In this document: positions 39,938-47,824 of the stretch, piece by piece
Position numbering within the stretch: position 1 is the first letter of the stretch
Layout of the letters: each line of letters begins with the position of its first letter
Assembly (NCBI GenBank): GCA_964604705.1
Contig: CAZSAP010000016.1
Coordinates: forward strand, 1-64,000
From: JAAXVQ01 sp964604705
GTDB taxonomy: Bacteria > Oederibacteriota > JAAXVQ01
Direction of reading: 5' to 3'
Length of the DNA: 64,000 nucleotides
Position numbers and translations under genes: made by a program
The notes under the pieces: model-generated
Told to the model about the DNA's origin: nothing
The model's database searches: none
The model's input: only the letters and a program-made list of their open reading frames with translations

Positions 39938-41860
39938 ATGAACCCTACCAAGCGTATCGTCTGTTTAGCCACCTCGTTGTTGTTTATGTTGGTTGGTTCC
40001 CTGTCTTCCCAGGCCGCCGATGTTGAGCAAACCTATTCCTTCTCGCAGATCGCCATGCCCGAATTATTAATTGGGGTTGGCACTCGCGGGACGGCCATGG
40101 GCGGCGCGGGATCGGCCTTGACCGATGACCTGGAGGCGCTTTACTGGAACCCGGCGGGCTTGGGCCGTATGAGCAAGACCTGGTTGGAGTTTTCACATGG
40201 AAGCTTGTATCAAGAGATGAGTCAGGAGTTTTTAGGGTTTGGCATGCCTCTGGCCAAAGGGCAAACCTTAGCCGTAGGGTTCAACTACCTGCCCTTGGGC
40301 ACCATTGAAAAAACCGACATCACCGACGATGGGCGCATGATTCGGGACTTGGGTCAACTCAACCTATCCATGATGGGGTTTAACTTTGGCTACGGCGGGC
40401 AAATGGAGTCGGGATTTGCGTATGGGTTGGGCGCGAAATATTTTATGGAAAATCTGGGAGATGTAACATTAAGCGCCTATGCGTTTGACTTGGGCATGCA
40501 GGTTCCTTTTGAGTCAGGCCTCATTTTTGGCTTGGCGCTACAAAACATAGGCGGGCAAGCCGGGGGTTATGCTCTTCCCATGGAAGTGCGCACAGGGCTC
40601 GGGAAGCCCATAAACCTAAATGATACACAAAAAATAAGCCTGGCCTTGGATGCGGAAATTCCCATAGGGGCGCCGGGACAATACCAAATACACCTGGGTG
40701 GCGAGTACGATCTTTTTCATATGGTGTATTTTCGTACGGGGTATACGGTCTCCGATGTTAACAGTCTCGGATCGTTGAGCGGCTTCACCGCCGGGCTGGG
40801 TGTTCAGGTCAGCGTGTTCAACTTCGGCTATACGTTTGCGCCCATGGGCACCCTGGGCAGCACGCACCGTATTTCGTTCGCGCTGGATTTTACCACCATG
40901 GGCGAGAGCCTGAGTGCTTCGGCCGTAGCTTCGGCGAGCGAAGCCAAGCGTAAGCGGCGAACTAAGAAATTACCCACGAATCCGCAAATGTCTTTTGGCA
41001 TGGCTTCGGGAGCGGGGATTGTAGAGAAACCCAGGCGTTCCGGTTCGCCGTTGGGCATCTCCTCGCCCAGTGAAGATGAGCGCATGATGCGTTCGCTGGT
41101 TCAGCAAAGCTTAAATGTCGAAACTTCGATTCGTAATGGCAACGAGGGAAACAAAGAGGTCACGTTTACCGTGCACCGTGTCTCAGGGCCCAAGGTGGCC
41201 AAGTGGATGCTGATTGTCACCGATGTTGCGGATAAGCAAATTGTTTCTTTATCCGGGGATGGCATGCCGGATACGATAAATTGGAACGGGAAGAACAAGG
41301 CCGGTAAGCCCGTGAAAAACATTTTTGAACTTAGTTACGAATTGGTGTTGGTGGACATCAACAGCTCCCAGGAAAGCACCGGCGGCATGTTTGAGCAAAG
41401 TGGCGGAGGCGGGGGTGTGGTGAGCAGTTCGAGTGCGCCTACCGCGAGCGGCCTTTCACCCAATGCCATTGTCTCCGGAGCACGCGGCGGCAACGCAGTG
41501 GAAGAATTGAAAAAAGACAAAAAGATCGGCGTGATTTATTTTGAACAAGGCCGCGCGGAGATCACCAACGACGCCTCGGAAAAAATCGGTACAGCGGTGG
41601 ATCAGATGAAAAAATATCCCAAAGCCAAAATATTGGTCGAGGGCTACTGCGATCCTATGGACGAGAAGGCCGATGCCCTGGTGCTTTCCAAGAGCCGCGC
41701 GGATGCCGTGACGCGCTACATGACGGCGTATTATAAAATTTCCGTAGGTCGGATTTTGGTCCGCTCAAAGGGCGATAAGCAGCCTGTGGTGAAGTCAGAA
41801 GATGAGCGTCTACGGGATAAGAATCGCCGGGTGGAGATAACCCTGCAAGCGGGGAACTAA
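39938..41860 (+). CDS. PorV-like barrel fused to an OmpA peptidoglycan-binding domain
   Basis: A 640-residue protein: signal peptide (core CLATSLLFMLVGSLSSQA), then the PorV signature GVGTRGTAMGGAGSALTDD with LYWNPAGLG, and a barrel region ending near residue 325 (HRISFALDF). A basic/Ser-rich linker (KRKRRTKK) is followed by a FlgD-like Ig segment (VAKWMLIVTDVADKQIVSL) and a C-terminal OmpA domain with YFEQGRAEITNDASEKIG, LVEGYCDPMDEKADALVLSKSR and LRDKNRRVEITL. OmpA domains bind diaminopimelate peptidoglycan, so this may anchor a PorV-type carrier to the cell wall. It follows two sorting-domain cargo genes. Confidence 0.8.
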   Translation: MNPTKRIVCLATSLLFMLVGSLSSQAADVEQTYSFSQIAMPELLIGVGTRGTAMGGAGSALTDDLEALYWNPAGLGRMSKTWLEFSHGSLYQEMSQEFLGFGMPLAKGQTLAVGFNYLPLGTIEKTDITDDGRMIRDLGQLNLSMMGFNFGYGGQMESGFAYGLGAKYFMENLGDVTLSAYAFDLGMQVPFESGLIFGLALQNIGGQAGGYALPMEVRTGLGKPINLNDTQKISLALDAEIPIGAPGQYQIHLGGEYDLFHMVYFRTGYTVSDVNSLGSLSGFTAGLGVQVSVFNFGYTFAPMGTLGSTHRISFALDFTTMGESLSASAVASASEAKRKRRTKKLPTNPQMSFGMASGAGIVEKPRRSGSPLGISSPSEDERMMRSLVQQSLNVETSIRNGNEGNKEVTFTVHRVSGPKVAKWMLIVTDVADKQIVSLSGDGMPDTINWNGKNKAGKPVKNIFELSYELVLVDINSSQESTGGMFEQSGGGGGVVSSSSAPTASGLSPNAIVSGARGGNAVEELKKDKKIGVIYFEQGRAEITNDASEKIGTAVDQMKKYPKAKILVEGYCDPMDEKADALVLSKSRADAVTRYMTAYYKISVGRILVRSKGDKQPVVKSEDERLRDKNRRVEITLQAGN

Positions 41861-42000
41861 GTAGTCGCTGATCCGGCCCGCTATCGCTGTGATCTTCGGT
41901 CATGTTTCACGGAGACAGAGGATTTAATAAACGGGTTCTATGGGATTGGTATTTTTTTGGTCAGCTCGAACGAAGTGAGAGGCCTCATAAAATAAATAGG

Positions 42001-42028
42001 GATTTCTCGGCGTTGCCTCGAAATGACA
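42001..42028. repeat. Short dispersed repeat remnant, copy 1
   Basis: GATTTCTCGGCGTTGCCTCG followed by AAATGACA resembles the sequence at 43370-43396. Both contain a TCTCG...CTCGA(A/G)ATGACA pattern typical of dispersed intergenic repeats. It lies in a 278-base gap upstream of the MEMO-family gene, in which I see nothing else. Confidence 0.45.
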
Positions 42029-42138
42029 ATATGAAAAATTTCTTGGGTCTGCGTCAGAACACTGCTGGGTTTATCGGGATGACGATCTATTTGAAAAGCA
42101 CTTTACAACACAACCCTAAGTAGACGGGAGCCACGCGC

Positions 42139-42948
42139 ATGGAACGCAAAGCGTACGTCTCCGGCCGTTTTTATGAGAAAAATCCCAACCGGTTATTACG
42201 TGAACTGGAGCAACTTTGGCCGACACCACTCCCGAATGTCGTTCCGTGTTTGGGGGCCATGGTGCCGCATGCCGGATATGTGTATTCGGGCAAAGTCGCC
42301 GCCCAGGTGTACGCCCGCTTGCCCCGCGCCGATGTGTATGTTCTGCTGGGACCCAACCATACTGGGAAAGGTGCGCCGGTCGCCTTGGCGTCAGCCGAAT
42401 CATGGGAGACGCCGCTGGGGAAGGTGCCGATTGAGCGTGCCTGGGCTGCGGCGTTTCTTGACGCGTGTCCGAGCGCACGCTGGGACGATCAAGCCCATGT
42501 GCAGGAACACTCTTTGGAAGTACAGTTGCCGTTTTTGCAAAAATCCGGGAAAGAGTTCAGCTTGGTTGCCTTGGCGATCAGCACCTGGGACATAGGTGTG
42601 CTTACGCAGATCGGCCATGCCCTGGCTCGCACGTATACGCAACAAAAAAAATCCGCCCTCTTTTTAGCCTCTTCGGACATGAATCATTTTGCGGATTTAA
42701 AAACCACCCAGCGATTGGATCGTCTGGCCCTGGATCGAGTCGAAGCCTTGGATCCCGAAGGTCTGATGCACGTGGTTATGCAGGAAGAGATCAGCATGTG
42801 CGGAGTGGCCCCGGCCGCGGTTCTATTGATTGCGGCCAAGGCCCTGGGAGCAAAGAAAAGTTCATGCATAGCCTATGCGACCTCTGCAGACGCCTCGGGT
42901 GATACCGAGCGCGTCGTTGGGTATGCCGGGGTTTTGGTTTCAGCCTAA
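42139..42948 (+). CDS. MEMO-family protein (AmmeMemoRadiSam system B)
   Basis: A 269-residue protein. Motifs: MVPHAGYVYSGKVAA near residue 40, LLGPNHTGKGAPVALA, AHVQEHSLEVQLPFLQ and FLASSDMNHFADL, all characteristic of the Memo-like family whose members have an iron/copper or dioxygenase-like site made from His and Cys. In many bacteria it is encoded with an AmmA-like protein and a radical SAM enzyme, but neither is adjacent here. The gene is transcribed with CutA; its stop codon lies inside the CutA ribosome site, implying coupling. Activity unknown. Confidence 0.8.
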   Translation: MERKAYVSGRFYEKNPNRLLRELEQLWPTPLPNVVPCLGAMVPHAGYVYSGKVAAQVYARLPRADVYVLLGPNHTGKGAPVALASAESWETPLGKVPIERAWAAAFLDACPSARWDDQAHVQEHSLEVQLPFLQKSGKEFSLVALAISTWDIGVLTQIGHALARTYTQQKKSALFLASSDMNHFADLKTTQRLDRLALDRVEALDPEGLMHVVMQEEISMCGVAPAAVLLIAAKALGAKKSSCIAYATSADASGDTERVVGYAGVLVSA

Positions 42949-42958
42949 GGAGGCGACC

Positions 42959-43300
42959 GTGTATTGTGTGGTTATGATCACAGTGCCAAACGCAGAGGTG
43001 GGTACACGTTTGGCGGAAGTCCTGGTGGAGGAGCGTTTGGCAGCCTGCGTCAATCGGGTCCCGGGCATGCTCTCCACCTATCGGTGGCAGGGTAAGATTG
43101 AACGAGAACCCGAGGAGCTGCTGTTGGTGAAAACTCGGCAGGCGTTGTTTGAGGCACTTATCCAACGGGTAAAATCCCTGCATCCGTATACGGTTCCTGA
43201 GATTATTGCCTTGCCGATTCTGGCTGGGTCGGATTCGTATTTGGAATGGATAAAACAAGAAACCGCCGATACTCTGGAAAACGAAGCATCCAAGGCTTAA
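42959..43300 (+). CDS. cutA: Divalent-cation tolerance protein CutA
   Basis: A 113-residue ferredoxin-like protein. It shows the CutA pattern: CVVMITVPNAEVGTRLAEVLVEE, then RLAACVNRVPGMLSTYRWQGKIERE, LLLVKTRQALFEAL and EIIALPILAGSDSYLEWI. Family members are trimeric and implicated in copper tolerance, though the mechanism is debated. Start is GTG 42959, five bases after an ideal AAGGAGG that overlaps the preceding stop. Confidence 0.85.
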   Translation: MYCVVMITVPNAEVGTRLAEVLVEERLAACVNRVPGMLSTYRWQGKIEREPEELLLVKTRQALFEALIQRVKSLHPYTVPEIIALPILAGSDSYLEWIKQETADTLENEASKA

Positions 43301-43369
43301 GGCAAGATGTCGTTCCGAGGAGCTTAAGTGGCGGGAAAGTTATAGTTCTTATGGATAGTGTATAAGGAA

Positions 43370-43396
43370 GATCTCTCGCGAACGCTCGAGATGACA
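43370..43396. repeat. Short dispersed repeat remnant, copy 2
   Basis: GATCTCTCGCGAACGCTCGA followed by GATGACA, similar to 42001-42028. It lies in the 194-base gap between cutA and the HD-GYP gene. Confidence 0.45.
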
Positions 43397-43494
43397 AAGC
43401 ATACGCATCCGGTAGCAGGTACATTGGAGCAGCAGCGTCAGATTTAGCAAAACAGCGAAGGGTTATCCGCGTCAGCTTAGTATAGGAGCCATAC

Positions 43495-45720
43495 GTGCTC
43501 AAAAGAAAGTTGCCAAGAAAAAAAGCCGCTACCGGCTTGTTGCGCGCCCCTGGGGCGTTTGTCAAGGACGTCATGGCGTGTCAAACCGCGGAAGCGTTGG
43601 CCCAGACCTTGGCGCGCGGTGGGCGTTTTCTGGTACAAGCCAAACAAGCGTTGCTGGTTATGCCTCCCACCGACGGGTGGGAGTGCATGGTCATGGGCGA
43701 TCCGGACTACAGTCTTCTTATGCACAGCGATTTTCCCAAAGGGCTCATTCGAATGTCGGCCGAAAGTGGCAAAGCCTATTTGTGGTCGCAACGGGAGACG
43801 CACGTCTTGGTTTGGGAAGCGCTTAATCCCGAAACCTTAGCCAAACCCATACACCCTTCAGCCACGTTGAAAAATGCTTGGCCTAAAGACGCCGAATGGC
43901 TCCGCTTCTTCCCAACACCGCAGGAAATCCTGATCCTCCCACTTTACGGGACTTGCCCGGCACCCGGCGTACTGGTGTTGATAGGCCCCAAGCGCGCCAC
44001 GCACTGGAGTCCGAAGGATTTAAAAGCCCTGGGTACATTTGCCCGCATGGCCGGTATGGCCTTAGAAGCGTTTAACCAGCGTCGTCGCTTGGAGCAACGG
44101 ATCCGGCAATCCTCTGCGGTTTCGGAAATTGCGCAAAATGTAAACACCACGCTGGATCTGGACATTCTCATGCGGCTGGTGCTGTTGGAAATGACCAAGG
44201 CCATGAATTGCCAGGCCGGCGATCTGTGGTTTAAGGACGAAAAGCGTCAACCGCTCTTGTTTCAAACCCATTTGGGACTGGCGGCGTTTAAGCATGAAAA
44301 ACCGCTGGGGGGAGCGTATACGGCGCGAGCTGTAGAAATCGGTGAACCCATTCTGGTGGATGCCCAATCCACAGAGTTGACCCACGAACCCTTTGCGGGA
44401 AGTGGATTTTCGGCCATGGTGGTTGCACCGTTGAAAGCCAAGAATAAAGTGATCGGGGTCATGCATCTTATGGCCAAGCAGCCGCTGGCTTTCTCCCGTG
44501 ACGAGTGGGTGCTTTTGCGCACATTGACCAGCCAAGCTGCGTTGGCCATTGATAACGCCCGCCTTTTCAATGAGACCAAGCGCAAGGCTCAGGAATTGCA
44601 TGGATTGTACGAGGTCGCGCAGGTGATCAGTGAAATGTCCAATTTGCCCGCGGCCTTGGGTCAGATTGTCGAGCGCGTCGCCAGCATCTTAAATGTTGAA
44701 AAATGCTGGTTTATGTTCTACGACGAACGTTTAGGCGAGCTCAAGGCGCATCCCCAGGCCGTAGGTGCCATTGATGAGCAACTGGAAGCCTTGCGTTTTG
44801 CCTTGGATGCGTCCGGAGTTTCCCCCATGGTGTTTCGTTCCGCCAAACCGTTTTATTCCAACGATGCCGAACACGAGAGTTTGGTCCAAGCCGAGTTTAA
44901 ATCCATCTTTAACCTGCACACCATCATGGCGGTTCCCTTGCGGAGTCGGGAACAAACCTTGGGCGTCTTCCTCGCCGGCAACAAACAAGCCGGGGAGTTG
45001 TTTACCGGGAACGACGTACGCTTATTTAAAACCCTGGCGTCCGAGGCCACCGTGGTTATTCAAAACGCGAACTTGTTCGACAAGTTGCGGCGAAGTTATT
45101 TTTCCATTGTACAAGTTATTTCGGAAATGGTGGATGCCCGCGAGCGTTACACGCGCGGGCATTCGGAGCGCGTCTCGTATTACGCCACGCTGATGGCTCG
45201 CCAGATGCATGTCCCAACCGAGCTCGTGGAGGCCATTACCATTGCCGGACTCTTGCATGACATTGGCAAGATTGGGATCTCGGAAAAAATATTGCTTAAA
45301 CCCGGGAAATTGGATGCCGATGAGTTTAAGAAGATTAAAGAGCATCCGACCATCGGGGAGCATATTTTGGAGAGTGTGGAAATTCCCTGGGATATTTTAG
45401 GGATGGTACGGCACCACCATGAGTTTTTTGATGGGCAAGGGTATCCGGATGGATTGGCCGGGGAATCGATCCCCCTCGGTGCGCGCATTTTGGCAGTCGC
45501 CGATGCCTTTGATGTTATCACCAGTGAGCGTACGTACAAAAAAGCCATGTCTCCGCAGGCGGCATTCCAGGAACTCAACCGCGTTTCCGGGCATCAGTTT
45601 GATCCGGCGGTGATCGTGGCCTTTGAGGCCGTATGGGCGCAGCTCCCGGCCAATCATGAAATTCCTCGGGTGGAGGGCAGTGAGAAGTATCCTTTTCCAG
45701 AACACGCCGCCGAGGAATAA
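43495..45720 (+). CDS. GAF-domain and HD-GYP signalling protein
   Basis: A 741-residue protein with no membrane segment. An N-terminal region (1-200) resembles a degenerate GAF-like sensor. Two further GAF-type domains occupy about 205-355 and 365-545 (MVVAPLKAKNKVIGVMHLM; IMAVPLRSREQTLGVFLAG). An HD-GYP domain follows at about 550-725 with AGLLHDIGKIGI, RHHHEFFDGQGYPDGL and ILAVADAFDVITS. HD-GYP domains hydrolyse cyclic di-GMP. It may therefore tune adhesion or biofilm, but direct links to the fibre loci are inference. GTG 43495 has AGGAG upstream. Confidence 0.8.
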   Translation: MLKRKLPRKKAATGLLRAPGAFVKDVMACQTAEALAQTLARGGRFLVQAKQALLVMPPTDGWECMVMGDPDYSLLMHSDFPKGLIRMSAESGKAYLWSQRETHVLVWEALNPETLAKPIHPSATLKNAWPKDAEWLRFFPTPQEILILPLYGTCPAPGVLVLIGPKRATHWSPKDLKALGTFARMAGMALEAFNQRRRLEQRIRQSSAVSEIAQNVNTTLDLDILMRLVLLEMTKAMNCQAGDLWFKDEKRQPLLFQTHLGLAAFKHEKPLGGAYTARAVEIGEPILVDAQSTELTHEPFAGSGFSAMVVAPLKAKNKVIGVMHLMAKQPLAFSRDEWVLLRTLTSQAALAIDNARLFNETKRKAQELHGLYEVAQVISEMSNLPAALGQIVERVASILNVEKCWFMFYDERLGELKAHPQAVGAIDEQLEALRFALDASGVSPMVFRSAKPFYSNDAEHESLVQAEFKSIFNLHTIMAVPLRSREQTLGVFLAGNKQAGELFTGNDVRLFKTLASEATVVIQNANLFDKLRRSYFSIVQVISEMVDARERYTRGHSERVSYYATLMARQMHVPTELVEAITIAGLLHDIGKIGISEKILLKPGKLDADEFKKIKEHPTIGEHILESVEIPWDILGMVRHHHEFFDGQGYPDGLAGESIPLGARILAVADAFDVITSERTYKKAMSPQAAFQELNRVSGHQFDPAVIVAFEAVWAQLPANHEIPRVEGSEKYPFPEHAAEE

Positions 45721-45763
45721 GGGGGCGTTTTCGGGTTGGAACATACAGGGGTTAGGTTAAAAA

Positions 45764-45789
45764 AAAAGCGCCGCAGCTGCGGCGCTTTT
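45764..45789. terminator. Bidirectional rho-independent terminator
   Basis: A perfect 26-base palindrome (AAAAGCGCCGCAG and its complement) centred at 45776, with A-run to the left and T-run to the right. It ends both the HD-GYP gene (plus) and the transketolase operon (minus). Confidence 0.9.
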
Positions 45790-45805
45790 GGCTTTTAAGG
45801 TGGTT

Positions 45806-46747
45806 TTATTTTTTCTGAGACAACATGGTGCGTAGGGCTGAGACCATGCTGGCCGCATCCATGCCGTGTTTTTGGAACAACTCATCCGGTTCGCCGGATT
45901 CACCAAACTGGTCTTGCACCCCAATGCGCTTAAACGCGACGGGGATTCCGGCTTCGGCCAGGGTTTCGGAGACCGCACTCCCCAAGCCGCCGATGATGCT
46001 GTGTTCTTCAGCCGAAAGGATCACGCCGGTTTCTTTGGCCGCGGCGATAATCGCAGCCGTATCCAGCGGCTTGATGGTATGCATGTTGATCACGCGTACG
46101 GAAACGGACTCTTGGGCCAGAAGATCGGCAGCCGCGAGCGCTTCACGCACCATGGTTCCGCAGGCAATAATGGTGGCCTGAGTTCCGGCGCGTAGAACTT
46201 GCGCCTTACCCAGTTCAAAAGGCTGACCCTGAGTTACGGTTTCCACCTTGGGGCGGCCTAAGCGCAAATACGCCGGGCCCTTATGCTTATACACCGCGCG
46301 CGTGGCCAAGGCGGCTTGTGGACCGTCGGCCGGAACCACCACAATGAAGTTCGGCAGTACGCGGGCCAAGGCAATGTCTTCAATGGATTGGTGCGACGCG
46401 CCGTCCGGCCCCACCGAAAGTCCGGCGTGCGAGGCGGCGATCTTGACGTTTAAGCCCGTATAGGCAATGGAGTTGCGCAATTGGTCGAAGGTGCGTCCCA
46501 CGGCAAAGACCGCGAAAGTGGAGGCAAAAGGAACTTTACCCACGGTGGCCAAGCCTGCGGCCCAACCCACCAAATTTTGTTCGGCGACGCCGACATTGTA
46601 GAAACGTTCGGGAAATTTTTCAGCAAAGGTACTCGTCTTGGTCGAACACGAGAGGTCGGCGTCCAACACAACCAGGTCGGCGTATTCTTGTCCCATCTCG
46701 GCCAACGCTTTCCCGTACGCATCCCGTGTGGCAATTTTTTCCGTCAT
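45806..46747 (-). CDS. Transketolase, C-terminal subunit
   Basis: A 313-residue split-transketolase subunit matching the C-terminal half: EKIATRDAYGKALAEMG near the start, VGVAEQNLVGWAAGLA (pyrimidine-binding domain Glu), then VGPDGASHQSIEDIAL. The Tk-C domain has LLAQESVSVRVINMHTIKPLD and SAEEHSIIGGLGSAVSE. It pairs with the N-terminal subunit encoded immediately upstream. Together they transfer two-carbon units with thiamine diphosphate, linking pentose phosphates with sedoheptulose 7-phosphate, the heptose precursor. AAGGAG precedes the start. Confidence 0.85.
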   Translation of the reverse strand: MTEKIATRDAYGKALAEMGQEYADLVVLDADLSCSTKTSTFAEKFPERFYNVGVAEQNLVGWAAGLATVGKVPFASTFAVFAVGRTFDQLRNSIAYTGLNVKIAASHAGLSVGPDGASHQSIEDIALARVLPNFIVVVPADGPQAALATRAVYKHKGPAYLRLGRPKVETVTQGQPFELGKAQVLRAGTQATIIACGTMVREALAAADLLAQESVSVRVINMHTIKPLDTAAIIAAAKETGVILSAEEHSIIGGLGSAVSETLAEAGIPVAFKRIGVQDQFGESGEPDELFQKHGMDAASMVSALRTMLSQKK

Positions 46748-46850
46748 GAAGAACTCTCCTTAATGCGATAACTTCGAAATCCCTGCGTCTTCACGCGGGG
46801 ACGCGTACATTGCAGCTTCCGGTCGTTTCCCCCGGAAAAGATAGACGCGG

Positions 46851-47684
46851 TTATTTAAGTTCGTCCAACGCTTGGCAGACTTGTTCTTGGTTAGGCGCAA
46901 CCCCATGCCAGCACACTTGGTTTTCAGTAAAGGAAATACCCTTGCCCTTGGTGGTCTTGGCGACAATCACCGTCGGCCGGGTGGTGACTTTTTTAGCCTG
47001 ATCCAGCGCGTCAAGGATTTGAGCGTAGTTGTGTCCGTCAATGCAGATGACGTTCCAGTTGAAGGCGCGCCATTTGTCGGCAATGGGTTCAACGTTCATG
47101 ACTTGGCAGACCGGGCCGTCGATTTGCAGGCCGTTGGCATCCACCAGGGCGCACAAGTTGCCCAAGCCATAGTGGGCGGCGCTCATAGCCCCTTCCCAAA
47201 CTTGGCCTTCTTCCATTTCTCCGTCACCCATGGCCACATAGACCCGGAACAAAGGCGCACCTTTGGCTTGACGGGCCGCCACGGCCATGCCACAGGCTAC
47301 TGAAAGGCCTTGGCCCAACGAGCCGGTGGAAATGTTGACCCCGGGGGTCTTGTTCATGTCCGGATGTCCCTGGAGCATGGATCCAAACTTGCGCAGAGTA
47401 GACAAGGTCTCGGGCGGGAAATAACCGGACCGCGCCAACGTGGCGTACAACGCCGGAGCCGCATGTCCTTTTGAGAGGACAAAGCGGTCGCGCTCGGCCC
47501 ATTGTGGCTGAGCCGGATCATGCCGCATCTCAGCAAAGTAAAGAACGGTTAACAAGTCGGTAACAGAGAGCGAGCCTCCGGTATGTCCGGACCCTGCGGC
47601 ACCGAGCATGGAAACAATGTCGCGGCGGATGGTAAGGGCTTTATCCGCCAAAAACGATAAATCACGATTCAAAGGGTATGCCAT
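46851..47684 (-). CDS. Transketolase, N-terminal subunit
   Basis: A 277-residue subunit matching the thiamine-diphosphate-binding half: GHTGGSLSVTDLLTVLYF, the invariant GDGEMEEGQVWEGAMSAA, and the NLCALVDANGLQIDG strand. In the family this domain binds the diphosphate through the Mg2+-ligating GDG motif. The gene is upstream of the C-terminal subunit and separated by about 100 bases in which a small CCCTGCGT/ACGCGGGG hairpin (46781-46800) lies. GGAGG precedes the start. Split transketolases are common and not unusual by themselves. Confidence 0.85.
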   Translation of the reverse strand: MAYPLNRDLSFLADKALTIRRDIVSMLGAAGSGHTGGSLSVTDLLTVLYFAEMRHDPAQPQWAERDRFVLSKGHAAPALYATLARSGYFPPETLSTLRKFGSMLQGHPDMNKTPGVNISTGSLGQGLSVACGMAVAARQAKGAPLFRVYVAMGDGEMEEGQVWEGAMSAAHYGLGNLCALVDANGLQIDGPVCQVMNVEPIADKWRAFNWNVICIDGHNYAQILDALDQAKKVTTRPTVIVAKTTKGKGISFTENQVCWHGVAPNQEQVCQALDELK

Positions 47685-47787
47685 GAAAACCTCCGAAAAT
47701 ATGGGCCAAATGGTACAAGAATTGCACAGTCTTTGTCAAGGATAAAGCAAAAGCCCAAAAAAACCAAAAGAATCGGGAAAGAAGGTG

Positions 47788-47796
47788 TGCTATACT
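47788..47796 (+). promoter_or_regulatory. Candidate extended -10 promoter for lnt
   Basis: TGCTATACT (47788-47796), 28 bases before ATG 47825. The same GTGCTATACT sequence is found in the promoter of the giant gene at 49795. The -35 region is weak. Confidence 0.45.
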
Positions 47797-47824
47797 TGCA
47801 CTCGATTTTACTTTTGGAGGCTGC

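Noticed and set aside
45806..47684. Deoxyxylulose-5-phosphate synthase split in two
   Set aside because: The two halves match the N- and C-terminal transketolase subunits in motif order and length, and split transketolases are common.
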